Assembly: GCA_001790315.1 (NCBI GenBank)
Contig: MGCE01000066.1
Location: 1 to 43,999 of the forward strand
DNA from: Candidatus Rokubacteria bacterium RIFCSPLOWO2_02_FULL_72_37
GTDB taxonomy: Bacteria; Methylomirabilota; Methylomirabilia; Rokubacteriales; CSP1-6
DNA: 43,999 nt
Direction: 5' to 3'
Part shown: one piece after another, positions 9,362 through 18,102 of the stretch
Layout: every line of letters starts with the position of its first letter
Numbering within the stretch: the first letter of the stretch is position 1
Position numbers and translations under genes: made by a program
Notes under the pieces: model-generated
The model's database searches: none
What the model was told of the DNA's origin: nothing
The model's input: only the letters and a program-made list of their open reading frames with translations

Positions 9362-9370
9362 TGGTATACA
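9362..9370 (+). promoter_or_regulatory. Putative extended -10 promoter for the first ugp operon
   Basis: TGGTATACA has the TG-N-TATACA form of an extended -10 element. It lies 38 bases before the ugpB start with a good AGGAGAGG-type ribosome site between. No convincing -35 box is seen 17 bases upstream, so this rests on the -10 alone. Confidence 0.4.
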
Positions 9371-9408
9371 CTGGCGTCTCGCACCTCGAACACGGAAGGA
9401 GAGGGGTC

Positions 9409-10737
9409 ATGGCCAGGACACTCACGCGCGTTGGCGTCGTCGTCTTTCTCCTCGGCGTCGTCGGGCTCCTCGCGGCGGTTCCGCCCGGGGCCGCCCAGGC
9501 GCCCGTCAAGATCACGCTCTGGCATGCGATGGGCGGTGCGCGCTACGACGCGATCACGAAGGAGATCGCGGCGGGGTTCAACAAGGCCTACCCGGCCTAC
9601 ACGCTGGAGCCGCTCTACACGGGCAGCTACGGCGAGACCGTGACGAAGGCGATCGCGGCCATCCGCGCGGGGAACCCGCCGCACATCGTGCAGGTGTTCG
9701 AGGTCGGGACCCAGACGATGCTCGACTCCGGGGCGATCCTCCCCGTGACCGAGGTGGCGAAGCCGGGCGACATCGACTTCGACGACTACCTCGCGCCGAT
9801 CCTCAACTACTACCAGGTGGGCGGGAAGCTGGCGTCGATGCCGTTCAACTCGTCGACGGCCATCGTCTACTACAACAAGGACGTGTTCCAGAAGGCCGGG
9901 CTCGATCCGTCCAGGCCGCCCGCGACGTACAAGGACGTCGAGGAGATGGGCAAGAAGATCGTCGCATCCGGCGCGGCGCGGGCGGCGATCACGTTCGGCT
10001 GGCCCTCGTGGATGTTGGAGCAGGCGCACGCGATGCACAACCAACCCTACGCGGATCACGGCAACGGCCGCCAGGGGCGCGCGACCCGCGTGCTGTTCAA
10101 CGCGCCGTTCGGCGTCGAGGTGCTCGGCCGGTGGAAGCGGTGGGCGGACGACAAGCTCCTGGCGTACGGCGGGCGCGAGTACGCCCCGAACAAGGCGTTC
10201 CTGTCGGGCGAGGTGGCGATGCTCATGCAGTCCACCTCGCAGGTGACGACGCTCGAGAAGGCCGCGAGGTTCCGCATCGGCACCGGGTTCCTGCCGCGCA
10301 TCGAGGGGCAGCCGGCCGGGAGGTCCGTGATCGGCGGCGCCTCGTTCTGGGTGCTCCGGGGCAAGGGCCGGAGCCCGCAGGAGCTGGACGCGATCGCGAA
10401 GTTCTTCAGGTTCGTCGCGCTCCCCGAGGAGACGGCGAAGTGGCACATGGACACGGGCTACTTCCCGGCGACGAAGACCGCCGTGGCGCTGCTGCGGAAG
10501 CAGGAGTGGTTCGTGAAGCACCCGAACCACGAGACGGCCTTCGAGCAGATCCAGCAGGGGCCCGACACGCCGAACACGCGCGGCGTGCTGCTCGGCAACT
10601 TCGTCCAGATCCGCAACATCACGGACACCGCCATCGAGAAGGCGCTGTCGGCTCGGCTCTCCCCGAAGGAGGCCCTCGACGAGGCGGCGCGCGAGGCGAA
10701 CAAGCTCCTGGACGAGTACAACCGGATCAACAAGTAA
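9409..10737 (+). CDS. ugpB: ABC transporter glycerol-3-phosphate-type substrate-binding protein (copy 1)
   Basis: Periplasmic solute-binding protein of 442 residues with a classic signal peptide (VGVVVFLLGVVGLLAAV, cleavage predicted after AQA near residue 31). The mature part aligns well from memory with UgpB of E. coli: WHAMGG, GNPPHIVQVFEVGTQTM, SMPFNSSTAIVYYNKD, VIGGASFWVL, TGYFPATK and NFVQIRNI. It keeps the glutamate in VFEVGTQ (E. coli VYEVGTA), a ligand-contact position. The segment where E. coli has LENFSAWN reads LEQAHAMHN, so affinity or preference may differ. Strong ribosome site GGAAGGAGAGG. Followed by its two permease genes; no ATPase gene is present. Confidence 0.9.
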   Translation: MARTLTRVGVVVFLLGVVGLLAAVPPGAAQAPVKITLWHAMGGARYDAITKEIAAGFNKAYPAYTLEPLYTGSYGETVTKAIAAIRAGNPPHIVQVFEVGTQTMLDSGAILPVTEVAKPGDIDFDDYLAPILNYYQVGGKLASMPFNSSTAIVYYNKDVFQKAGLDPSRPPATYKDVEEMGKKIVASGAARAAITFGWPSWMLEQAHAMHNQPYADHGNGRQGRATRVLFNAPFGVEVLGRWKRWADDKLLAYGGREYAPNKAFLSGEVAMLMQSTSQVTTLEKAARFRIGTGFLPRIEGQPAGRSVIGGASFWVLRGKGRSPQELDAIAKFFRFVALPEETAKWHMDTGYFPATKTAVALLRKQEWFVKHPNHETAFEQIQQGPDTPNTRGVLLGNFVQIRNITDTAIEKALSARLSPKEALDEAAREANKLLDEYNRINK

Positions 10738-10755
10738 CCGGCCGCGGCGCCCGCG

Positions 10756-11637
10756 ATGGAGGGGAGGTTCCCCGGTCGGATCCTGCCGTACGCCCTCCTC
10801 TTCCCCTCCATCGCGGTCATCGCGGTCTTCCTGCTGGTGCCCGCGGTCGAAGCCCTCCGGCTGTCCTTCTTCGAGGTGTCCCCGTTCACCGGACACGGGA
10901 CCTTCGTCGGCCTCGCCAACTTCGGCGAGCTCGTCAGCTCCGAGATCTACCGGCACAGCCTGAAGGTGACGCTGCTCTTCGCGGTCGGCGTGGTGGCGCT
11001 GGGCCTCGCCGGCTCGCTCGCCGTCGCGGTGCTCGCGAGCCTGCGGCTGCCGGGCTTCGGCGTGTACCGGGCGGTGCTGCTCTGGCCCTACGCGCTCTCG
11101 CCCGCCGTGGCGGGGACGATCTGGGCGCTGCTCTTCGACCCGTCCACGGGCCCGGTGACGGTGCTGCTCCGGGCGGTCACGGGCCTCTCGCCGAACTGGA
11201 TGATGGACGGCACGTACGCGCTTGCGGTCACGGTCGTGGCGGCGACCTGGAAGATGCTCGGGTTCAACATCGTCTTCTTCCTCGCCGGGCTCCAGGCCGT
11301 GCCGCAGGAGCTTCGGGAGGCGGCGCAGGTCGACGGCGCCGGCGCCGTGCGCGTCTTCTGGCGGATCACGTTCCCGATCCTCTCGCCGGTGACCTTCTTC
11401 CTCTTCGTGATGAACTCGCTCTACGCTTTCTTCGAGGTCTTCGGCCTGATCGACGTCATGACGCAGGGCGGGCCGGGCGGCGCCACGGAGATCCTCGTCT
11501 ACCGCCTCTACCAGGACGCGTTCATCTCCGCGCGCTGGGGCATCGCCTCGGCGCAGTCGATCCTGCTCTTCGTGATGGTCGGCGTGCTCACGCTCCTCCA
11601 GTTCCGCCTGGCGGGCCGCCGGGTCGTGTATGCCTAG
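10756..11637 (+). CDS. ugpA: ABC transporter permease, UgpA type (copy 1)
   Basis: Inner-membrane permease of 293 residues with about six transmembrane helices. The EAA loop that docks the ATPase is visible as EAAQVDGAGAVRVFWRITFP (about residues 193-212), and DVMTQGGPGGATEILVYRLY is the family's conserved C-terminal stretch. Same family as UgpA/MalF-like sugar permeases; the UgpB neighbour makes glycerol-3-phosphate or glycerophosphodiesters the likely cargo. ATG at 10756 follows ugpB by 18 bases; its end overlaps the next gene by 8 bases. Confidence 0.9.
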   Translation: MEGRFPGRILPYALLFPSIAVIAVFLLVPAVEALRLSFFEVSPFTGHGTFVGLANFGELVSSEIYRHSLKVTLLFAVGVVALGLAGSLAVAVLASLRLPGFGVYRAVLLWPYALSPAVAGTIWALLFDPSTGPVTVLLRAVTGLSPNWMMDGTYALAVTVVAATWKMLGFNIVFFLAGLQAVPQELREAAQVDGAGAVRVFWRITFPILSPVTFFLFVMNSLYAFFEVFGLIDVMTQGGPGGATEILVYRLYQDAFISARWGIASAQSILLFVMVGVLTLLQFRLAGRRVVYA

Positions 11638-12460
11638 GCGGCGGCGCGGCGCCATGCTGGCGGCGCACGTGCTGCTCGCGGCCGCGACGCTCGTGATCGT
11701 CTTCCCGATGCTCTACGCCGTCCAGGTGAGCACGCTCGAGTTCCAGGAGGTGTTCGTGTTCCCGCCGAAGCTCCTGCCCGGCGCGGCGTTCACGGACAAC
11801 CTGCAACGCGCCTGGGAGAAGGTGCACCTGGGCCGGCTCCTCGCCAATTCGGCGGGCATCGCGGTGGCGGTCGCGCTCGGCAAGACCTGCCTGTCCGTGC
11901 TGGCGGCGTTTGCGTTCACCTACTTCCGCGACTTCCCGGGCAAGACGCTGCTCTTCGTCGCGATCCTCGTCACGCACATGCTCCCGCTGCCGGTGCGGAT
12001 CGTGCCGACGTTCCAGCTCATGCACGACTTCGGGTGGGTGAACTCCTACCAGGCGCTGACCGTCCCCTTCTTCGCCAGCGCCACCGGCACGTTGCTCTTC
12101 CGCCAGTTCTTCCTGACGATCCCGCCGGCCCTGTCGGAGGCGGCGCGCGTGGACGGCGCGGGACCCCTGCGCTTCCTGGTGCGCATCCTGCTGCCGCTGT
12201 CGCTCAACAACCTCGCGGCGCTGTTCCTCGTGGAGTTCCTGTACATGTGGAACGAGTATTTGTGGCCGCTCATCGTCACGACGTCGGACGAGATGCGGGT
12301 CGTCCAGATCGGCATCAAGATGCTCGTGGCGACCGACGCCCAGGCGGAGTGGAACCTCATCATGGCGGGCGTGGTGGCGGCGATGGTGCCGCCGCTCCTG
12401 GTGCTGCTCGCGCTCCAGCGGAGCTTCGTGCGCAGCATCTCGCTCGGGCAGGAGAAGTGA
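11630..12460 (+). CDS. ugpE: ABC transporter permease, UgpE type (copy 1)
   Basis: Second permease subunit of the first importer, 276 residues, MalG/UgpE family. The EAA loop reads EAARVDGAGPLRFLVRILLP, and WNEYLWPLIVTTSDEMRVVQ is the usual UgpE C-terminal signature. The ATG at 11630 lies inside the end of ugpA, indicating coupled translation. The stop at 12458-12460 is followed by a 97-base gap holding a promoter candidate for the second importer. Confidence 0.9.
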   Translation: MPRRRRGAMLAAHVLLAAATLVIVFPMLYAVQVSTLEFQEVFVFPPKLLPGAAFTDNLQRAWEKVHLGRLLANSAGIAVAVALGKTCLSVLAAFAFTYFRDFPGKTLLFVAILVTHMLPLPVRIVPTFQLMHDFGWVNSYQALTVPFFASATGTLLFRQFFLTIPPALSEAARVDGAGPLRFLVRILLPLSLNNLAALFLVEFLYMWNEYLWPLIVTTSDEMRVVQIGIKMLVATDAQAEWNLIMAGVVAAMVPPLLVLLALQRSFVRSISLGQEK

Positions 12461-12487
12461 GCGGGGCGGTGGCCGGGCTGGGAGCCG

Positions 12488-12496
12488 TGCTATAGT
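12488..12496 (+). promoter_or_regulatory. Putative extended -10 promoter for the second ugp operon
   Basis: TGCTATAGT is a good extended -10 element (TG-C-TATAGT), 61 bases ahead of the second ugpB. The -35 region (GGTGGC at the right distance) is weak. Just downstream, AGTCCCGT occurs twice, at 12494-12501 and 12511-12518, an exact direct repeat with 17-base period that could bind a regulator. Confidence 0.45.
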
Positions 12497-12557
12497 CCCG
12501 TACCGGTGGCAGTCCCGTTGGCGGTCACGGGGGATCATTGACGCGAGGAGGCGGCTC

Positions 12558-13874
12558 ATGGAGGCGTTCTCGAGGCGTTGGACAGCGCTCGCCGTTGCCG
12601 TCGCGGTGCTCCTCATCGGAACGCCCGCGCAGGCGAAGACCGAGATCCACTTCTGGCACGCGATGGGTGGACAGCTCGGCGCAGCCACAAACGAGCTGGT
12701 GAAGCAGTTCAACCAGAGCCAGTCGGAATACGAGGTCAAGGCTCTCAACAAGGGCACGTACCCCGAGGTCCTGACGGGGGCCATCGCGGCGTACCGGCAG
12801 AAGAACCCGCCCCACATCGTCCAGGTCTTCGACGTCGGCACCCAGACCATGCTCCTCTCGGGCGCGATCTACCCGATCTTCCAGCTCATGAAGGAGCAGG
12901 AGATCGCGGTGAACTGGGGCGACTTCATCAAGCCGGTGACGGGCTACTACTCGAAGGACGGCAACCTCTACTCGATGCCGTTCAACTCGTCGAGCCCGAT
13001 CCTCTACTACAACAAGACGGCCTTCAAGAAGGCGGGCCTCAATCCCGACAAGCCGCCGGCGACGTGGAAGGAAGTCGGCGAGGCCTCGAAGAAGATCATC
13101 GCCGCGGGCGCGGCGAAATGCGGCTTCACCACGTCGTGGCCGTCCTGGACGATGCTCGAGAACACCTTCCCCTGGCACGACCAGCCCTTCGCGACCAACC
13201 AGAACGGCTACACCGGGCTCGACACGAAGCTCCTCATCAACGGCGAGTTTGGCGTGAAGCACATCGGCCAGCTCGCCGCGTGGCAGAAGGAAGGCGTCTA
13301 CTCCTACGGTGGGCGCATGGGGGCGCCGGACACCAAATTCATCAGCGGCGAGTGCGCGATGGACATCCAGTCGTCCGCGGTGATCGGCGGCTTCAAGAAG
13401 TCGCTGAAGTTCGAGTGGGGCACCGGGCAGCTGCCCCACTGGGGTGCGCCCTACAAGAAGCAGAACGCGGTCGTGGGCGGCGCGACGCTGTGGGTGCTGA
13501 AGGGCCAGAAGCCCGCCGACTACAAGGGCGTCGCGCGGTTCATGAAGTTCATCGCCGAGCCCCATCAGCAGATGTGGTGGCACGTCACCACGGGGTACCT
13601 GCCCATCACGCACACGGCGATCAAGAACCTCGAGACCGGCTACCACTTCAAGAAGAACCCCGAGCAGTGGACGGCGCTCAGCCAGCTCTCCGCCAAGCCG
13701 ACGCCGAACAGCCTGGGGCATCGCCTCGGGAACTTCGTGCAGATCCGTGAGGCGATCGAGAGCGAGATGGAGAACATCTTCGCCGGCAAGAAGACGGCGA
13801 AGGAGGGACTCGAGGCCGCGGTCGCGAAGGGCAACGCGATCCTGGGGGAATTCGCCGCGGCCAACAAGCCCTAG
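12558..13874 (+). CDS. ugpB: ABC transporter glycerol-3-phosphate-type substrate-binding protein (copy 2)
   Basis: Second periplasmic UgpB-like protein, 438 residues, the same length as E. coli UgpB. Signal peptide WTALAVAVAVLLIGTPAQA precedes KTEIHFWHAMGG. It is closer to E. coli UgpB than copy 1 in several stretches (SMPFNSSSPILYYNK, KCGFTTSWPSW, LENTFPWHDQPFATNQNG, VVGGATLWVLKG, TTGYLPITHTA) but carries aspartate in VFDVGTQ where copy 1 and E. coli have glutamate at a ligand-contact position. That could shift preference between glycerol-3-phosphate and glycerophosphodiesters. Strong ribosome site GAGGAGG. Its own permease pair follows. Confidence 0.92.
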   Translation: MEAFSRRWTALAVAVAVLLIGTPAQAKTEIHFWHAMGGQLGAATNELVKQFNQSQSEYEVKALNKGTYPEVLTGAIAAYRQKNPPHIVQVFDVGTQTMLLSGAIYPIFQLMKEQEIAVNWGDFIKPVTGYYSKDGNLYSMPFNSSSPILYYNKTAFKKAGLNPDKPPATWKEVGEASKKIIAAGAAKCGFTTSWPSWTMLENTFPWHDQPFATNQNGYTGLDTKLLINGEFGVKHIGQLAAWQKEGVYSYGGRMGAPDTKFISGECAMDIQSSAVIGGFKKSLKFEWGTGQLPHWGAPYKKQNAVVGGATLWVLKGQKPADYKGVARFMKFIAEPHQQMWWHVTTGYLPITHTAIKNLETGYHFKKNPEQWTALSQLSAKPTPNSLGHRLGNFVQIREAIESEMENIFAGKKTAKEGLEAAVAKGNAILGEFAAANKP

Positions 13875-13890
13875 CCGGGCGCGCGCGCCG

Positions 13891-14775
13891 ATGAAGCGTG
13901 CCGTCTTCAAGAACCGGGGGTTGCCGTATCTGCTGGTGCTGCCTCAGATCGTGGTGACCCTCGTGTTCTTCTTCTGGCCGGCGTTCGAGTCGCTGCGTTT
14001 GTCTTTCTTCCGCACCTCGCCCTTCGGCGACAAGACGTCCTTCGTCGGCCTGGAGAACTTCGTGAACCTCCTGTCGTCGGCGGAGTACTACCAGTCGATC
14101 GCGAACACATTCGTCTTCGCCTTCGGCGTGACCGCGCTCGCGGTTGGCCTCGGCCTGTTCGTGGCCGCGCTCGCCACGCAGAAGGTCCGCGGCCTCGCCG
14201 CCTACCGGACGGCCGTCCTCTGGCCCTACGGGATCGCGCCGCCGATCGCCGGCATCATCTTCCTGTTCATCTTCCACCCCTCGTACGGCGTGCTCCCGTA
14301 CTGGCTCGGGTTCGTGACGTCGTACGAGTTCAACTGGCTGCTGAAGGGGTGGGTGGCGATGGCGCTCGTGATCATCGCGACGGCGTGGACCCACGTCGGC
14401 TACAACATCGCCTTCTTCCTGGCCGGGCTGCTCGCGATCCCGACCTCGGTGCTGGAGGCCGCGAGCGTCGATGGTGCCGGCGCCCTCCGGCGCTTCAGGT
14501 CCATCGTCCTCCCGCTGCTCTCGCCCATCACCTTCTACCTCGTCGTCGTCAACCTGATCTTCTCGTTCTTTGGCTCGTTCGGGGTGATCCACGCCGTCAC
14601 CCAGGGGGGTCCGGGGAACGCCACGGAGATCATGGTCTTCAAGGTCTACAAGGACGGTTTCATCGGCCTCAATCTCGGTTCGTCCGCCGCCCAGTCCGTG
14701 CTGCTGATGTTCGTGGTCATCGTGCTGACCGCACTGCAGTTCAGGTTCGTCGAGAAGAAGGTAATCTACTCGTGA
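13891..14775 (+). CDS. ugpA: ABC transporter permease, UgpA type (copy 2)
   Basis: 294-residue inner-membrane permease. N-terminal LPYLLVLPQIVVTLVFFFWP and FESLRLSFFRTSPFGDKTSFVGLENF are typical of UgpA; the EAA loop is EAASVDGAGALRRFRSIVLP and the C-terminal signature is AVTQGGPGNATEIMVFKVY. ATG at 13891 is 16 bases after ugpB copy 2. Its stop overlaps the following GTG. It differs enough from copy 1 (10756-11637) that this is an old duplication or separate acquisition rather than a recent tandem copy. Confidence 0.92.
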   Translation: MKRAVFKNRGLPYLLVLPQIVVTLVFFFWPAFESLRLSFFRTSPFGDKTSFVGLENFVNLLSSAEYYQSIANTFVFAFGVTALAVGLGLFVAALATQKVRGLAAYRTAVLWPYGIAPPIAGIIFLFIFHPSYGVLPYWLGFVTSYEFNWLLKGWVAMALVIIATAWTHVGYNIAFFLAGLLAIPTSVLEAASVDGAGALRRFRSIVLPLLSPITFYLVVVNLIFSFFGSFGVIHAVTQGGPGNATEIMVFKVYKDGFIGLNLGSSAAQSVLLMFVVIVLTALQFRFVEKKVIYS

Positions 14776-15671
14776 GCGCGGACGGTGCGCTCACGGCTTC
14801 CGCGCGCGTCGAGGCGCTGCCACGGATTGCGGAGGCGCCGCGGCGCGCGCCGGTCGATTGGGGTGCCGTCGCGGTCCACGCGCTCCTGCTGCTCTGTGTC
14901 GCCGTGATCGCGTTCCCGCTCTACTACGCGTTCGTAATCTCCACGCAGACGGTCGAGGAAGTCATCGCACGGCCGCCGATGCTGAGTCCGTCGGGGCACA
15001 TGTTCGAAAACTACGTCGAGGCGTGGACTCGCGCCCATATGGCGCGGCTGCTCTGGAACAGTGCCATCGTGGCGGTCGTGTCGGCGGTCGGCAAGATCGC
15101 CATCTCGGTGCTGTCGGCCTTCGCCATCGTGTACTTCGACTTCCGCGGAAAGGCTGTCGCGTTCTGGATGATCTTCGTCACACTGATGCTGCCGGTTGAA
15201 GTCCGGATCATGTCCACTTACGAGGTGATCGGCGACCTGGGCTGGCTCAACTCGTACGCCGGGCTCACGGTCCCCCTCATGGCCTCGGCCACCGCGACGT
15301 TCCTGTTCCGGCAGTTCTATCTCACGGTCCCGAACGAGCTCGTGGAGGCGGCGCAGCTCGATGGCGTCGGGCCCCTGCGCTTCTTGTGGTCGTTCCTCCT
15401 ACCGCTGTCGTGGGCCAACATCGCGGCGCTCTTCGTCGTGCTGTTCATCTACGGCTGGAACCAGTATCTCTGGCCGCTCATGATCACCAACACCGAGGCC
15501 ATGCGCGTCGTCGTCATCGGGCTGCAGGACCTCATCCCTCGAACCGGCACCCACATCCCGGAGTGGAACGTCATGATGGCCGCGGCGATGATGGCGCTGC
15601 TCCCCCCCGTGGCCGTGATCCTCTTCATGCAGCGCTGGTTCGTGAAGGGACTGATCGAGAGTGAGAAGTAG
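14772..15671 (+). CDS. ugpE: ABC transporter permease, UgpE type (copy 2)
   Basis: 299-residue permease with an N-terminal tail of about 25 residues before the first helix (AVHALLLLCVAVIAFPLYYAF). EAA loop EAAQLDGVGPLRFLWSFLLP and WNQYLWPLMITNTEAMRVVV mark it as UgpE. The GTG at 14772 overlaps the ugpA stop (GTGA), and its own stop lies inside the start of the phosphodiesterase gene, so the second importer and the diesterase are one transcription unit. No ATP-binding subunit follows. Confidence 0.9.
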   Translation: MSADGALTASARVEALPRIAEAPRRAPVDWGAVAVHALLLLCVAVIAFPLYYAFVISTQTVEEVIARPPMLSPSGHMFENYVEAWTRAHMARLLWNSAIVAVVSAVGKIAISVLSAFAIVYFDFRGKAVAFWMIFVTLMLPVEVRIMSTYEVIGDLGWLNSYAGLTVPLMASATATFLFRQFYLTVPNELVEAAQLDGVGPLRFLWSFLLPLSWANIAALFVVLFIYGWNQYLWPLMITNTEAMRVVVIGLQDLIPRTGTHIPEWNVMMAAAMMALLPPVAVILFMQRWFVKGLIESEK

Positions 15672-16491
15672 GTGGGCGGCGGCCACCGCGCTCGTGCTCG
15701 CCGTCACGGCGCTCGGCGCCGTGGCTGAGCGTCCCGCCGCCGGGTCCGGGCCCAGGATCGCCGCCCACCGGGGGGGCGCGCGGCTCTGGCCGGAGAACAG
15801 CCTGCTTGCGTTCCGCAACGCCCTCGCCCTCGGCGTCGACTTCGTCGAGACGGACGTCCACCTGACCGCGGACGGCGAGCCGGTCGTGATCCACGACCCG
15901 ACACTCGAGCGGACGACCACTGGAACGGGGACCGTGCGCGCGGCCCGCCTCGCGGACCTCGCGCCGGTCCGCCTGAAAGGCGCCGACGGGGCGCCGACGG
16001 CCGAGCCCGTGCCGACCCTCGCCCAGCTCCTCGATCTGCTGGCGCCGGCGCGCGTCGAGCTGCTCCTCGAGATCAAGGTGGACGCCGCGCGCGAGCGCTA
16101 CGCGGGGATCGAGGAGAAGGTGCTGGGCCTGCTGCGGGCGCGCGGGCTCGCCGACCGGACCATCGTCATGGCCTTCGAGCCGGAGACGCTCGCGCGCGTG
16201 CGCGCCCTCGACCCGGCGCTTCGCATGGCGCTGCTCATCGGCGGCGGGCGCGCCGGCCGCCCGACACCGGAGCAGATCGTCGAGTGGGCCCGACGGGCGG
16301 GCGCGACCCACCTCGGCCTCAACCATCGGCTCGTGGACGCCGACGTGGTGGATGCCGCGCGCCGGGCGCGGATCCCGCTCGCCGCCTGGACGGTCAATGA
16401 GGAGGCGGACCTCCGCCGCGTCGTGGCCCTCGGCGTCGACGTCGTCATCAGCGATCGGCCCGACCTCGCGCGGCGCCTCGTCGGGCGATGA
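15661..16491 (+). CDS. glpQ: Glycerophosphodiester phosphodiesterase, exported
   Basis: Cleaves glycerophosphodiesters to sn-glycerol-3-phosphate and an alcohol. The 276-residue product begins with a signal peptide (RWAAATALVLAVTALGAVA), so it should act in the periplasm. GDPD motifs are clear: AAHRGG, PENSLLAF, VETDVHLTADGEPVVIHDP, LLLEIKV and the C-terminal AWTVNEEADLRRVVALGVD with a final DRPD. GTG at 15661 overlaps the permease end. Placed between the Ugp importer and glpK, it would supply substrate to the importer. A GlpQ-like role is the likely one; substrate range is not shown by sequence. Confidence 0.9.
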   Translation: MRSRWAAATALVLAVTALGAVAERPAAGSGPRIAAHRGGARLWPENSLLAFRNALALGVDFVETDVHLTADGEPVVIHDPTLERTTTGTGTVRAARLADLAPVRLKGADGAPTAEPVPTLAQLLDLLAPARVELLLEIKVDAARERYAGIEEKVLGLLRARGLADRTIVMAFEPETLARVRALDPALRMALLIGGGRAGRPTPEQIVEWARRAGATHLGLNHRLVDADVVDAARRARIPLAAWTVNEEADLRRVVALGVDVVISDRPDLARRLVGR

Positions 16492-18023
16492 CCGGGCGCC
16501 GCTTCGTCCTGGCCCTCGACCAGGGCACGACGGGCTCGACCGGGCTCGTGGTGGACCCCGAGGGCCAGGTGCGCGCCCGGGGCTATGCCGAGCTCCCGCA
16601 GCACTTCCCGCGGCCCGGCTGGGTCGAGCACGACCCGGGCGAGATCTGGGCCAGCGTCGAGCGCGCCGGCCGCGCGGCGCTCGCCGAGGCGCGCGTGACG
16701 GGCGGCGAGATCGCCGCGATCGGCATCACCAACCAGCGCGAGACGACGATCGTGTGGGACCGCGCCACCGGCGCCCCGATCCACCCGGCGATCGTCTGGC
16801 AGTGCCGGCGCACGGCGTCGCTGTGCGACCGGCTGCGGGCCGAGGGTGTCGAGCCGCTTTTCCGTGAGCGCACCGGGCTCGTCCTCGACGCGTACTTCTC
16901 GGGCACGAAGATCCGCTGGCTGCTCGACGAGGTCGCCGGCATGCGCGCGCGCGCCGAGCGCGGCGAGCTCGCGTTCGGCACCGTGGACGCCTGGCTCCTG
17001 TGGAAGCTCACCGGCGGACGCGTGCACGCGACCGACGTCACGAACGCCTCCCGGACGCTGTGCCTCGCCCTCCGGAGCGCCGACTGGGACGACGAGCTGC
17101 TCGGGATCCTCGGCGTCCCCCGCGCGGTGCTGCCCACCGTCGTTGCCTCCTCGGGCGTCGTCGCCGAGACCGCGGACCTGGGCTGGCTGCCGGGCGGTGT
17201 GCCGATCGCCGGCATCGCGGGCGACCAGCAGGCGGCGCTCTTCGGCCAGGCCTGTCACGCGCGTGGGCGCGCGAAGAACACCTACGGCACCGGCTGCTTC
17301 ATCCTGCTCAACACGGGCGCCGTCCCCGTCGCCTCGGCGCACGGCCTGGTGACGACGATCGCCTGGCGGATCGGCGCCGAGACGACCTACGCGCTCGAGG
17401 GCAGCGTGTTCATCGCCGGCGCGGCGATCCAGTGGCTGCGCGACGGGCTCGGCGTCATCCGGAGCGCGGCGGAGAGCGAGACGCTCGCGCGCTCGGTCGC
17501 CGACACGGGCGGCGTCTATTTCGTGCCCGCCTTCGTGGGGCTCGGCGCGCCCCACTGGGACATGTACGCCCGCGGCACGATCGTCGGCCTGACCCGGGGC
17601 ACGACCGCGGCGCACCTGGCGCGCGCCGCGCTCGAGGCGATCGCGTACCAGAGCCGTGACGTGCTGGACGCCATGACCGCCGACGCGGGCCTGGCCGCCG
17701 ACGAGCTCCGCGTGGACGGCGGCGCTGCGGCCAACGACCTCCTCTGCCAGTTCCAGGCCGACATCCTCGACCGCGCGGTGCTCCGCCCGCGCGTGATCGA
17801 GACGACCTCGCTCGGCGCCGCGTACCTGGCCGGGCTCGGCGCCGGTGTGTGGCGGACCCTCGACGACGTCGGGCGCCGCTGGGTGGTCGAGCGGCGCTTC
17901 GAGCCCGCGATGCCGGCGGCGGCGCGCGCCGAGCGCTACGCTGGCTGGTGCCGTGCCGTCGAGCGCGCGCGAAGCTCCGCGTCCGATCCGGGGACGGCGG
18001 TTGTGCCGAACCAACGGAGGTGA
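16488..18023 (+). CDS. glpK: Glycerol kinase
   Basis: Phosphorylates glycerol to sn-glycerol-3-phosphate with ATP in the cytoplasm. 511 residues, near the usual 500. FGGY-kinase signatures are visible: ALDQGTTGSTGLV at the N-terminus, GITNQRETTIVWD, IVWQCRR, the glycerol-kinase phrase DAYFSGTKIRWLLD, NTYGTGCFILLNTG and DGGAAANDLLCQFQADIL. The ATG overlaps the diesterase stop. It ends the glycerol-phosphate cluster; GlpD at 7697 uses its product. The last 25 residues, rich in Ala, Arg and Ser, extend past the usual domain. Confidence 0.95.
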   Translation: MTGRRFVLALDQGTTGSTGLVVDPEGQVRARGYAELPQHFPRPGWVEHDPGEIWASVERAGRAALAEARVTGGEIAAIGITNQRETTIVWDRATGAPIHPAIVWQCRRTASLCDRLRAEGVEPLFRERTGLVLDAYFSGTKIRWLLDEVAGMRARAERGELAFGTVDAWLLWKLTGGRVHATDVTNASRTLCLALRSADWDDELLGILGVPRAVLPTVVASSGVVAETADLGWLPGGVPIAGIAGDQQAALFGQACHARGRAKNTYGTGCFILLNTGAVPVASAHGLVTTIAWRIGAETTYALEGSVFIAGAAIQWLRDGLGVIRSAAESETLARSVADTGGVYFVPAFVGLGAPHWDMYARGTIVGLTRGTTAAHLARAALEAIAYQSRDVLDAMTADAGLAADELRVDGGAAANDLLCQFQADILDRAVLRPRVIETTSLGAAYLAGLGAGVWRTLDDVGRRWVVERRFEPAMPAAARAERYAGWCRAVERARSSASDPGTAVVPNQRR

Positions 18024-18063
18024 CGACCGACAGAAGCTCGGCAAAACGAGCACTTGCCGCGGC

Positions 18064-18092
18064 TTGCCCGGTCGGGACGGATGTGCTAGTGT
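18064..18092 (+). promoter_or_regulatory. Putative promoter for the atpI-atpB-atpE group
   Basis: TTGCCC (18064-18069), 17-base spacer, then TAGTGT (18087-18092) with an extended -10 TGC immediately before it. The first start codon (18103) is only 10 bases beyond the -10 box, so the leader would be a few bases long and no Shine-Dalgarno site is present. Confidence 0.55.
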
Positions 18093-18102
18093 TCCTCTTC
18101 AC

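Noticed and set aside
12558..15671. Recent tandem duplication of the ugp operon
   Set aside because: The two sets differ widely in sequence, so they are not a recent duplication, assembly artefact or recombination product.
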